A stretch of 8,973 nucleotides of DNA from Pseudomonadota bacterium (GCA_021827445.1 JAKAVW010000110.1:1-8973); one strand, 5' to 3'. Shown: positions 1-7,388, counted from the stretch's first letter. Program-made: numbers and translations. Notes: a model not told the origin generated them from the letters alone.

Positions 1-47
1 CCATTTGTAAAAAATTCCTACCTGCCAGGCGGCGGCAGGATGCCAGG

Positions 48-76
48 GGCCTCGATCCGAAAGGATCGGGGCCTTT
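48..76 (+). terminator. Terminator-like hairpin at the left edge
   Basis: An 11-bp stem (48-58 with 63-73, one G-T wobble) closes on a GAAA tetraloop and is followed by a short TTT run. This is the shape of an intrinsic terminator read rightwards. The minus direction has no T run after the stem. It probably ends a gene entering from the left: a stop codon lies at 8-10 in one plus frame. The T tract is short, so termination may be partial. A second small hairpin (21-26 with 34-39) lies just before it. Confidence 0.55.
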
Positions 77-194
77 GTGCGTCCGGAGCCGACATCTCAC
101 CAAAGCCACAACATTCGCCTTAACCAACCTTATCTGAGCAAGAAAACCTGCTGGAGTCGTCAAATCTGGTTGAGGAATTGGCGTGTGCTTCACC

Positions 195-236
195 ATGAAC
201 ACGTTTTCGTTCACAATGAACACTACAACACGTTCA
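195..236. promoter_or_regulatory. Four TGAAC/GTTCA boxes before the replication-associated gene
   Basis: TGAAC occurs at 196-200 and 217-221, and GTTCA at 209-213 and 232-236, giving alternating inverted repeats. The tightest pair is a 13-bp palindrome at 209-221 (GTTCA, CAA, TGAAC). The boxes end five bases before the ATG at 241, where a promoter or ribosome binding region would be expected, so bound protein should block expression. The most economical reading is an autoregulatory operator for the DNA-binding protein encoded next. A replication-initiator or partition site is an alternative. I could not assign convincing -35 and -10 elements. Confidence 0.5.
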
Positions 237-240
237 CAGA

Positions 241-675
241 ATGGGGCGGACAGTGGCCATATTGAGCATTACAGAAGCTGCGCGACTCTTTGGAAAGAGC
301 CGAACAACCCTATACAAATACAACAAGTCTGGGGCGCTTAGCTTTGTTCAAGGGGACGACGGCAAGCCTGCCGTTGATATGTCTGAGATGCTTAGAGTAT
401 TTGGCAGCGTTCACGGTAGTGCCGTTCATAATAGCCAAAATGAACAATTCAACACGTCCAAATTAGACAATGAACACGGCCTGTTAGCAGAAAAAGTTGC
501 CGCATTGCAGGAGGTTGTCAGGCGACAGGACGAGTTACTGAGAAAGGCAGATGACCGCGAAAAATGGTTGCAGGAGCGGCTAGAACGATCTCAACAACAG
601 ATACAAGCACTGATCCATCAACCGCCAGAGCAGCCTGAAGCACTTCAAAAAAGAAAAAAGTGGTGGCCGTGGTGA
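241..675 (+). CDS. Plasmid replication-associated HTH/coiled-coil DNA-binding protein
   Basis: This 144-aa protein has an N-terminal MerR-like helix-turn-helix (about residues 8-55, with SITEAARLFGKSRTTLYK and a following DMSEMLRVFG segment). A linker follows, then a charged coiled coil (about 80-125) and a basic, tryptophan-rich tail ending KKWWPW. The pattern matches a family found next to rep genes on small proteobacterial plasmids, annotated as plasmid replication or partition DNA-binding protein. The initiator itself is not in this window and could lie to the left. The start is uncertain: ATG 241 has no good Shine-Dalgarno, and GTG 253 or TTG 262 are in-frame alternatives just before the conserved region. 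Base composition is more AT-rich than the rest of the window. Its exact role in copy control, stability or accessory replication is inferred. Confidence 0.75.
   Translation: MGRTVAILSITEAARLFGKSRTTLYKYNKSGALSFVQGDDGKPAVDMSEMLRVFGSVHGSAVHNSQNEQFNTSKLDNEHGLLAEKVAALQEVVRRQDELLRKADDREKWLQERLERSQQQIQALIHQPPEQPEALQKRKKWWPW
409..475. repeat. Second cluster of GTTCA/TGAAC boxes inside the gene
   Basis: GTTCA occurs at 409-413 and 424-428 (15-bp step), and TGAAC at 441-445 and 471-475 (30-bp step). They lie in the stretch coding for the low-complexity linker between the helix-turn-helix and the coiled coil. Together with the upstream cluster this makes eight boxes in about 280 bp, against roughly one expected per 512 bp by chance in random sequence. 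An internal operator or silencing site is possible. Coding constraint from repeated His/Asn/Glu codons could also contribute. Confidence 0.35.
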
Positions 676-754
676 AAGACAAACGGGCTGTGCCTTTTAG
701 TAATCCATTAAACCGCCTATGCTTGGCAGAACAGACTCATACGGGCCTACCACA

Positions 755-991
755 ATGGAAAACATCGAAAACCTGGTTTTGGAACACTTGCGCCATATCC
801 GAGGACGCGTGGATCAAATCGCTGAGGATATGGGCGACCTGAAACACCGCATGTCTGGCTTGGAACAAGCTATGAATCTGGTGAAACGTGAGATCAACCT
901 GAGTGAGGAAACCGATGCCAGGCAGCAGATCACGTTGGACAAGCTGGCCGAGCGCATCGGACGCATTGAGCGCCGTCTCGAACTATCCTGA
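755..991 (+). CDS. Small conserved coiled-coil protein of unknown function
   Basis: From ATG 755 this encodes 78 residues beginning MENIENLVLEHLRHIR and ending with IGRIERRLELS. Almost the whole protein is heptad-rich and predicted to be helical, with no membrane segment or signal peptide. It resembles short hypothetical proteins of mobile elements that share the same N-terminal block and a terminal IxRIERRLEL motif; no function is established that I can name. An in-frame start at 719 would add 12 residues that do not look conserved. No strong ribosome binding site precedes either start. The gene follows the replication-associated gene by 79 bp on the same strand and could share its transcript. 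Confidence 0.65.
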   Translation: MENIENLVLEHLRHIRGRVDQIAEDMGDLKHRMSGLEQAMNLVKREINLSEETDARQQITLDKLAERIGRIERRLELS

Positions 992-1166
992 CAGGACGCA
1001 AAATGGGCGGCCTCATCGTTTTGTCTCAAAATAGCTCCTCACCGGCAGGCGGAGAACCCAGCAAAATCAGGCCATCCGCCCAGCCTGGGTCAGCGCTCAC
1101 GAGACAGAATGATCCCTTTCGTCTTGCGTGCTTTTCTCGCTGTTCATGTGGCAATAAGGTGATCAT

Positions 1167-1937
1167 ATGAGCCAGCCCTTAAGTACGGACGACACAAACC
1201 TGGGTATGGTCCTGCCCCTGAGGATCGATATGGATCTCGCAGAGTATATGCGTATCCTAACCCCGGAGTTTTCGACGGCCATACCAATTGCAGAAACAGA
1301 GCTTTGCACCAAAGCGGGGGGTGCCGCCGTTCTACTCTCGACAGCGACTAACGACCATGGCCATCTTTATCGTTTTGAGGGCTGCGATCCCGTCACGGGA
1401 GATCTCATTTTCACTCCGACAGCAGAAGTCTCAATAGGAGACGATGCCTATCAGCGGACGCTGGTCTTTATAGAACAGGAAAAACAGATCTACATGGGGC
1501 TTTCGACTCTCAACTACAGGTACCAGAATCGGTATCACCTTTCCCCCCCATCTATGGTCTATGTAAGGAAAACTCGTGCGAATAAACGCGTAACCATAGA
1601 GGGTGATATCCTGCTGCGTCGTCTCGACGGTCGGACAGTCCTTGCTCGCCTGAACGATTTTAGTCCATCTGGCGCCAGCTTCTATACAGACGAGTCTTTT
1701 GCCTCCGGAGAAGCGCTCTTGGCGGAGATCGAGGTGCTCGATTGCGGAGTCTGTGAGACCGTGGTAACGACGGTGCGCCAGGAAAACCTCCCCGGAGGGC
1801 GTCCTTACCGGCATTTGATCGGTATCAAGATGCAACTTACCGCTGACCAACGCAAAAAAGCAGAGCAGCTTTATCTCTGTAAAAAGGCTGAGTTTATGAA
1901 AAAAATAGTGGACTCGTCACGCTCCAGGAATAGCTAA
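1167..1937 (+). CDS. PilZ-domain protein, putative c-di-GMP receptor (YcgR-like layout)
   Basis: The 256-aa protein has an N-terminal beta-rich part (about residues 15-125), reminiscent of the flagellar-brake/YcgR N-terminal domain, and a C-terminal PilZ domain (about 132-240). The c-di-GMP signature residues are visible: RxxxR as R137-A-N-K-R141 and the D/NxSxxG motif as DFSPSG (164-169). PilZ proteins of this kind bind c-di-GMP and act on flagella, pili or polysaccharide synthesis. The target here cannot be read from sequence. An AAGGTGA ribosome binding site (1156-1162) supports the start. The next gene, a c-di-GMP enzyme, starts four bases after the stop, so receptor and enzyme are very likely co-transcribed. 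The N-terminal domain assignment is less certain than PilZ. Confidence 0.88.
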   Translation: MSQPLSTDDTNLGMVLPLRIDMDLAEYMRILTPEFSTAIPIAETELCTKAGGAAVLLSTATNDHGHLYRFEGCDPVTGDLIFTPTAEVSIGDDAYQRTLVFIEQEKQIYMGLSTLNYRYQNRYHLSPPSMVYVRKTRANKRVTIEGDILLRRLDGRTVLARLNDFSPSGASFYTDESFASGEALLAEIEVLDCGVCETVVTTVRQENLPGGRPYRHLIGIKMQLTADQRKKAEQLYLCKKAEFMKKIVDSSRSRNS

Positions 1938-1941
1938 CGCC

Positions 1942-4599
1942 ATGCCCAAAGTCAGTACCCTCCCCGATTTTCTCGGTCTGCAGGATTCGGACTTTCTGGT
2001 CATTGATCGGTACCGGAATGCCTTGGACGCAGAAGCGCCGGCGCTTGCCCATGCTTTTTATGACTACCTGCTCGCGCACTCCGTCACCGCCGCCATTTTC
2101 CGGGACTTTTCCCCAGAACGCCTGGATGCCCTGATCCAGAAGCAGGCGGAACACGTCAGAAACCTGCTGGCCAGCCGCTTGGACGAACCTTGGCGGGAGT
2201 CCGTGAAAAGAATCGGGGCCTTGCACCACCGTCTCGGCATCGAACTCTCCTGGATCGCCGGCGCCTATGTCCTCTACTGGCGCCATTGGCAAAAAGCACT
2301 TCGGGCGCAGGCTCTCGCGAGCGACTGGCCTTTACTGCAGGACGCACTGATCCGTCTGCTGGTCGGCGACCTTATAATCCAGATCGAAGGCTATACCTAC
2401 GCCGCGCGCGAAACGGACGCAGACAGGCTGTCCTTGTTTGATCTCCTGATGGGCGTGCTCGCGACTCCCCGCGGCAGCGACTCCCCGCGCCCGGAGGAGT
2501 TGCTGCAGCAGATCTGCGAAGCCTTACCGCGCAAGAACGCCGGCGTGCGCCTGGCCGGTTACGTGGTGAGCGACGCCATGGGAGAGGCATTAACCCTGGA
2601 ATACCTGGCCGGACTCCCGTTGCCTGCGCTGCAGATTCCGAAGATCGCCGGAGATCCCTGCTGGGAAGCCTTGGAAAGCGGGCACACCGTCATTCAGTCC
2701 GTGGATGATCCGCAGGCGCCGGAATGGGTCAAGGCCTTGCGCAACCGCATCGAAGAAATCGGCTTCTTTCCTTTCGGATCTGAGGCTCTGCGTGGCGTAG
2801 GCCTGATCGGGGTGAGCGAGAAGGGGTATTTCCGTCGGGTGGGATCGGCGTACTACGACGCCTTTGCGCATCTAGGGGAACTGGTGCTTCTGATCCGCAA
2901 CCAATCCCTACGCGACCCCCTCACCGGGTTACCTAACCGCACCCTCTTCCTGGACCGCCTGAAAATCGCCAGAGATCAAACACTGCGGCACGAGCAGCTT
3001 TTGGGAGTAGCGATCCTGGACCTGGATGGATTCAAGCAGGTGAATGACCGCCTGGGCCATAGGGCCGGAGACTATCTGCTGCAAGCCGTAGTGCAACGAT
3101 TGCAGGCGCAGTTGCGGGCAGGGGATACCCTCGCGCGCATAGGCGGCGATGAGTTTGGCCTGCTGCTGCCCGGCCTGGAACACTTGGACGATCTCGAAGT
3201 CATCTGCGAGCGATTGCTCGCCGCCATCCGCGAGCCGCTGGAAATAGAGGGCGAAGCGGTCAGCATTTCCGGTAGCCTCGGCGTCACCATCTATCCCCTG
3301 GACGACAGCGATGCCAGCACCCTGATACGGCACGCCGATATGGCGCTCTATGCCGCCAAGGATGCGGGCCGAGACCAGTTTCATCTGCATACCCTGGCCC
3401 TGGATGAAGCCATACAAACAGAAGTGGCGATACACGGCATGGTGAAGCAGGCGTTGCACGAAAACCGGCTGGTCCTGCACTACCAGCCGATCGTATCCAG
3501 CGCCGGCACAGTTCTGGGCGTGGAAGCCCTCATCCGTTTGAATCACCCAGAGAAAGGGCTGCTTGCGCCCGCGGCCTTCTTCTCCGCACTGGATCATCCC
3601 CGCCTCGCGCGCCCCATCGGGCGCTTCGTCCTGATCGAGGCGTTGCGACAAGGAGCAATCTGGCAAGAGAAGGGTCTATCGCTGCTCGTCTCGCTGAATA
3701 TCAGCACGCGCCACCTGCTCGACGCCCGTTTTCTGGAGGATCTGCAGGAAGCACTCGCCAGGCATCCCGGCCTGCGGCCGGAGCAGATCGAAATCGAGAT
3801 CACCGAGTCTGCACCCTTGCACGACCTGCCAAGGGCGCAAGCCATTCTGAACAACTGCCATCGCCTGGGGGTACGCATTGCCATCGACGACTTTGGCACG
3901 GGCAACGCCTCCCTGACCTACCTCCAACAGCTCCCCTCCGATACCATCAAAATCGATCAGAGCTTTGTGCGCGACATCATCGATGATCCCAAGGATCTCG
4001 CCATCGTCACAGCGGTCATTACCGCCAGTCGCATGCTGGGCCTGAAGGTGATTGCCGAGGGGGTGGAAATGGCAGAGCACGCCGATCTTCTGACCAAGAT
4101 GGGTTGCAGTCACCTGCAAGGATATCTATTCTCCAGGCCGATTCCTGCCGAGGATATTCCTGCCTGGATAGCTCGTTTTCGCCCCGCTCCCAAGCTGGGG
4201 GACGCCTTGCCCCCCATGGATATCCTGCCACCGATCCTGGAAGGGCATATCCTGCGTATACAGAAATTCCTCCGCGCCATGCGCCAGGAAAATCCATTCC
4301 CATCCCATGTCCTGGAAGAGGATGCCGAAACATATTGCCATCTGGGGCAATGGTTGCGGGGGGATGGCGCCCGCCGCTTTGGTCAGTCACCGGAGTTCGC
4401 GGGTCTCCTCGTCCGCCACGAACGGCTTCATCAGATCTCCCGTGCGGCCAAGTCTCTCCTGGATGCCGGGGATGCCGAGGGGGCCATGCATCAGGGAAAC
4501 CTGCTGGATCTGGAAAACCGCTTACTGCTGGCCGAGCTGCTGACCTTGACGGGCAAAAGCCATGAGCGCGGCAAAACAGACCCGCAAGATTCGGCCTGA
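1942..4599 (+). CDS. Globin-coupled GGDEF-EAL c-di-GMP enzyme with C-terminal CZB domain
   Basis: This 885-aa soluble protein makes or degrades c-di-GMP. Domains in order: a globin-coupled-sensor fold (about 10-165) with likely proximal His95 in IGALHHRLG and B10 Tyr40, separated as in E. coli DosC; a GAF-like region (about 180-318); GGDEF (about 322-482) with intact GGDEF at 401-405 and an inhibitory-site RxxD (R392-AG-D395) five residues upstream; EAL (about 495-745) with E528-A-L530, N586, EITES (619-623), DDFGTG (649-654), K670 and EGVE (706-709); and a C-terminal CZB-like zinc domain (about 760-865) with His769, Cys799 in CHLGQWL, His826 and His830. All catalytic motifs look intact, so both activities are possible. 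Haem should sense oxygen or another gas, and CZB may sense zinc or oxidants. Translation is probably coupled to the PilZ gene; an AGGAA (1926-1930) lies rather far from the ATG. Confidence 0.93.
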   Translation: MPKVSTLPDFLGLQDSDFLVIDRYRNALDAEAPALAHAFYDYLLAHSVTAAIFRDFSPERLDALIQKQAEHVRNLLASRLDEPWRESVKRIGALHHRLGIELSWIAGAYVLYWRHWQKALRAQALASDWPLLQDALIRLLVGDLIIQIEGYTYAARETDADRLSLFDLLMGVLATPRGSDSPRPEELLQQICEALPRKNAGVRLAGYVVSDAMGEALTLEYLAGLPLPALQIPKIAGDPCWEALESGHTVIQSVDDPQAPEWVKALRNRIEEIGFFPFGSEALRGVGLIGVSEKGYFRRVGSAYYDAFAHLGELVLLIRNQSLRDPLTGLPNRTLFLDRLKIARDQTLRHEQLLGVAILDLDGFKQVNDRLGHRAGDYLLQAVVQRLQAQLRAGDTLARIGGDEFGLLLPGLEHLDDLEVICERLLAAIREPLEIEGEAVSISGSLGVTIYPLDDSDASTLIRHADMALYAAKDAGRDQFHLHTLALDEAIQTEVAIHGMVKQALHENRLVLHYQPIVSSAGTVLGVEALIRLNHPEKGLLAPAAFFSALDHPRLARPIGRFVLIEALRQGAIWQEKGLSLLVSLNISTRHLLDARFLEDLQEALARHPGLRPEQIEIEITESAPLHDLPRAQAILNNCHRLGVRIAIDDFGTGNASLTYLQQLPSDTIKIDQSFVRDIIDDPKDLAIVTAVITASRMLGLKVIAEGVEMAEHADLLTKMGCSHLQGYLFSRPIPAEDIPAWIARFRPAPKLGDALPPMDILPPILEGHILRIQKFLRAMRQENPFPSHVLEEDAETYCHLGQWLRGDGARRFGQSPEFAGLLVRHERLHQISRAAKSLLDAGDAEGAMHQGNLLDLENRLLLAELLTLTGKSHERGKTDPQDSA

Positions 4600-4636
4600 T
4601 CCTGTCCCTGTGCAAACCTCTCGCAACCGACCCTTT

Positions 4637-4668
4637 TTGAGAGTCTCTCAACGTCTGTCACAGTGACA
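4637..4668. promoter_or_regulatory. Two adjacent odd-centred palindromes after the GGDEF-EAL gene
   Basis: TTGAGAGTCTCTCAA (4637-4651) is a perfect 7+1+7 palindrome, and TGTCACAGTGACA (4656-4668) a perfect 6+1+6 palindrome. Their centres are 18 bp apart. Neither is followed by a T run in either direction; the T run at 4634-4638 precedes the first stem on the plus strand. They therefore fit protein-binding sites better than intrinsic terminators, although some termination or RNA-end protection cannot be excluded. Confidence 0.45.
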
Positions 4669-4722
4669 AGCTGAATCAGTCCCTTATTATTCTCATAATC
4701 CACTCTTGATTTGCTTTTCTCG

Positions 4723-4740
4723 GTTCATCCGGGAATGAAC
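4723..4740. repeat. GTTCAT-N6-ATGAAC inverted repeat
   Basis: Perfect 6-bp arms, GTTCAT at 4723-4728 and ATGAAC at 4735-4740, flank CCGGGA. The arms contain the same GTTCA/TGAAC core as the two clusters in the left 500 bp. They might be bound by the same protein, although the half-site spacing (6 bp, or 8 bp between the 5-bp cores) differs from the 13-bp palindrome there. Confidence 0.4.
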
Positions 4741-4751
4741 GGGTTTTGAGA

Positions 4752-4766
4752 TTGTCACTGTGACAA
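4752..4766. promoter_or_regulatory. TTGTCACTGTGACAA palindrome
   Basis: A perfect 7+1+7 palindrome whose core is the reverse complement of the one at 4656-4668, with the two centres 97 bp apart. Both match TGTCACWGTGACA. Odd-centred palindromes of this size recall operators or partition sites of the KorB type, which are 6+1+6 but have a different sequence. This is an analogy of form only. The element lies just past the relaxase stop codon. Confidence 0.45.
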
Positions 4767-4811
4767 CGCTCCGCCCTTCTCTTGCCTGGGCACCCCTGTC
4801 GCTCTGGAGCC

Positions 4812-7388
4812 CTAATCGCCAATGCCCTTGCCTTTCTCCTGGTCTCTCACCAGTCGCCCCTGCCCATTCATCTTCCCCAGCACCTTGTTCCAGCCCGCAG
4901 GACGCTGCGCATCTCCCGGGGTGAACGTGGCATACAGCCCTTTCGATGGGAGGGTCTTAAACCGCTCCTTCGGTATCGCGATACAGTGTGGCGCACCACC
5001 GCCGCCCTTCGCTCCCACATAGACATGACCTTCATCGACGGCAATCACCGCGCCCGTAAACGACCCTTTCCAGCCGTCCCTGCGGGCATACTCCGATCCA
5101 TAAGCGTTTATCTGCGCTTTCGGCACCATCGGTTCCCGCTGCGCTCCGCTTCGGTCTGCCCGTTCTTTCCAGTCTTTGCGAGCTTGAGTTACCGCTTTAC
5201 GCGCTTCCAGCAGATCCCCGGGGGGATACACAAAAACCGCTCCCCCTTCCCGCGGTTCTACCACGTATCCCGCCGCCAAATAGGCTTTACGCACGTCCTC
5301 AATTTTTGTCACCGCATCAGCACTCAGCACTTTCACCAACTCCACCAACTTCTGCCGTCGGGCTTCAAGATCGGTCAGATCTGGAGAGGGCTTCTCTGAC
5401 ACCTTGACGGGCGCTGGCTTGGTCGGCTCTTGCTCGACCGAAACAGGGACTATCGGATATTTGAAGCCAAGAATTTTACGAACCTCGAATGCTTGTGCTT
5501 CGGTGTCAAACAGCATGATCTCACCATGCTTGTCCCTCATCGGCGCATGGTCAGCCGTTTCTTCCACAATATAGCGGATACCCGGCACCACCACAGAAGA
5601 TGGTTTGTATTCCGGCTCAATGACTGGCTTGGCCTGCTCTGCGATGGCTTCCCGCGCCCGTCGCGCGAGATTCATATCGGCCACTTTCAACCCCGCCCGT
5701 AATGCCGCCATAGCGGCCTGCTCCTGAAATCTCACATCTCCGGTAAACTCCAGGGATTCCCAGCCCTTCGCCTGGGCGGTATCGATCATCAGCGGGATGT
5801 CGCCAGTGCCGTTCTTCGCCAGGATGAGCGGGCCTTGGTCAATCACTTCCGCCTTTCCCAGACGCAGATAAAGCCCGCCATCCTCCGGCATCCACCGGCA
5901 GTATATGTCCCGCTCCGCCATCTCCGCCGAATAGGCGGGGTTATATTTCCGGGTCAGCGTCTGTGCCCGCCATGCCTGCCAGGTAGAGCGTTGCGGGTGA
6001 CGGATACCGGGCCGGGTTTCCTGTTCGGTAGCGCGGTCCTGTTCCAGTCGCTGCGCTTTTAATGCCTGTTTACGGGCATCCCATTCCTTCCGGGCGGCAT
6101 AGGCTGCATCCTTCTCGGCTTTCAGATCGGTATGGGGATAGACCCACACTTCTTTGCCGTCCCGCTCTTCCAGCTGATATCCCGCTGACAGGTAGGCCTG
6201 ACGCAGATTCGCTTTCGCTTCTTTATCGGTTCGTAACCATTCCGCGAGATCCAACAGCTTCTGCCGCCGAACTTCACGCTCGGCCTCAATGTCAGACTGC
6301 CGCTGGGCCTCGACACGAGCGCGGGCTTCGGCCTCGATGCTCTCCCGCTTGGCCCTGGCCCGTGCCTCCGCCTCGCGCCGGGCCTCGATGGCGGCCAGAC
6401 GGACCTGCTCTGCTTTCTCGCCGTTCCTCACCCAGCGCTCATTCCATCGGCACCGTATATCCAGTTGCTCCAGCATGGCCAGCTCGGCCACCCGGTGGGC
6501 CACGATCCGGGCGGTCAGGACCACATCGGGGCGCGCATCCCGATGGGAGGCTTCAAACTCCCGCCGCGCGGCCTCCCGGCGCTCGCGCCTCTCCCGCTCA
6601 GCTTGCAGGTCGATGATCTCCGCCGATAACCGCGCCCGTTCCTCGTTGTTGACGCTGACCTCGCGGTTGCCGTCGCCCCGGTCGGATTCCTTCCCTCGCC
6701 GCTCCATTTCAGACGCTACCGGACCTAGGTGCTGTGTCGCCTCCTGGTCTACGCCTTGCGCCTGGAGACTGCGGGCGTCGATCCGTGCTTCCACACCAGC
6801 CCGCTCCAGCGCGGCATTAGCCGTGTGCTCCCAAAGTTCACGGACGGCCTTCACTTCGTCGGCAGCGGCTCCCAGCCCGCGCTCTCGGCGGGCTTTGTCG
6901 GACAGCTCTATATGGGTCTTGGCACCCATGGTCAGTCCGCCATCGGGGGCGCGGCTGACCTGCCGGGTGGTGGTGAGGAGATGCGCATGGTGGTTCCGGT
7001 TATCGCCTTCCCGGTCGGGGGCGTGAATAGCCAGGTCCGCCGCCACGCCATAACGCTCCACCAAGGCCTGCGCAAAATCATGGGTCAGATCACGGCGCTG
7101 CCCGGCATCCAGCTCGGCAGGCAGGGCGACGATCCATTCGCGGGCCGTCCGAGCGTCCTTGCGCTTCTCGGCCAGTTCGGCGGCGTTCCAAAGTGCATTG
7201 CGCTCAACACCAAGACCGTCCGGCGTGAGGATCTCGGTCAGCTCCACTCCGCCCTTGCGGGTATAGTCGTGAACCAGCCCGGTGCGCGCATCCACCAGCT
7301 CGACACCCGCACGATAGGCCGCTGCGGCGACGGCGGACCGTCCCGCGCTGCGCGCTATCGGTTTGGTGCTGGCGTGATAAATGGCCAC
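4812..7388 (-). CDS. mobL: MobA/MobL-family (MobQ) relaxase with accessory C-terminal domains
   Basis: The 858-aa relaxase would nick oriT, bind covalently to the 5' end and lead the strand into a recipient. The N-terminal 240 residues match the RSF1010 MobA/Ti TraA family: MAIYHASTKP start, Tyr25 at the catalytic position of RSF1010 MobA, the metal-binding histidine motif around 122-142 (HAPD, NHHAH, TTTR) and the later ALERAGVEARIDARSLQAQG block. A charged coiled coil follows (250-375). Beyond it are a repeated ~68-aa module (374-441 and 677-744), an LPD7-like segment (about 485-575, VIDQGPLIL, AKGWESLEFTG) and a C-terminal KfrB-like segment (about 765-830, weaker). The RSF1010 RepB primase fusion is absent. 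The start is GTG at 7388, with AGAGGA eight bases upstream. The symbol follows pTF1 usage and is tentative. Confidence 0.95.
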   Translation of the reverse strand: MAIYHASTKPIARSAGRSAVAAAAYRAGVELVDARTGLVHDYTRKGGVELTEILTPDGLGVERNALWNAAELAEKRKDARTAREWIVALPAELDAGQRRDLTHDFAQALVERYGVAADLAIHAPDREGDNRNHHAHLLTTTRQVSRAPDGGLTMGAKTHIELSDKARRERGLGAAADEVKAVRELWEHTANAALERAGVEARIDARSLQAQGVDQEATQHLGPVASEMERRGKESDRGDGNREVSVNNEERARLSAEIIDLQAERERRERREAARREFEASHRDARPDVVLTARIVAHRVAELAMLEQLDIRCRWNERWVRNGEKAEQVRLAAIEARREAEARARAKRESIEAEARARVEAQRQSDIEAEREVRRQKLLDLAEWLRTDKEAKANLRQAYLSAGYQLEERDGKEVWVYPHTDLKAEKDAAYAARKEWDARKQALKAQRLEQDRATEQETRPGIRHPQRSTWQAWRAQTLTRKYNPAYSAEMAERDIYCRWMPEDGGLYLRLGKAEVIDQGPLILAKNGTGDIPLMIDTAQAKGWESLEFTGDVRFQEQAAMAALRAGLKVADMNLARRAREAIAEQAKPVIEPEYKPSSVVVPGIRYIVEETADHAPMRDKHGEIMLFDTEAQAFEVRKILGFKYPIVPVSVEQEPTKPAPVKVSEKPSPDLTDLEARRQKLVELVKVLSADAVTKIEDVRKAYLAAGYVVEPREGGAVFVYPPGDLLEARKAVTQARKDWKERADRSGAQREPMVPKAQINAYGSEYARRDGWKGSFTGAVIAVDEGHVYVGAKGGGGAPHCIAIPKERFKTLPSKGLYATFTPGDAQRPAGWNKVLGKMNGQGRLVRDQEKGKGIGD

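Noticed and set aside
77..265. 62-aa plus-strand reading frame at the left edge
   Set aside because: It crosses the four TGAAC/GTTCA boxes, overlaps the start of the better supported gene, lacks a ribosome binding site and has a composition unlike a conserved protein.
660..842. 60-aa plus-strand reading frame between the first two genes
   Set aside because: It overlaps the end of one gene and most of the first half of the next in another frame, and shows no recognisable feature.
992..1166. Gap before the PilZ gene as a promoter or attachment region
   Set aside because: Only a short palindrome (CCCAGCCTGGG, 1079-1089) and the AAGGTGA ribosome binding site are visible. No convincing -35/-10 pair, T tract or direct repeat shared with the other end of the cassette was found.
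1391..1400. CCCGT/ACGGG-like palindrome within the PilZ gene
   Set aside because: A short isolated palindrome in coding sequence, unrelated to the other repeat families and expected by chance.
4637..4651. Palindrome TTGAGAGTCTCTCAA as an intrinsic terminator of the GGDEF-EAL gene
   Set aside because: The T run precedes the stem on the plus strand and becomes an A run after it on the minus strand, so the arrangement is wrong for termination in both directions.
6289..7026. 245-aa plus-strand reading frame opposite the relaxase
   Set aside because: A Ser/Arg/Ala-rich shadow of a GC-rich gene whose relaxase motifs on the other strand are unambiguous. The same applies to the other long opposite-strand frames at 1431-1850, 2929-3666, 3676-4651, 4782-5399, 6062-6616 and 7882-8463.
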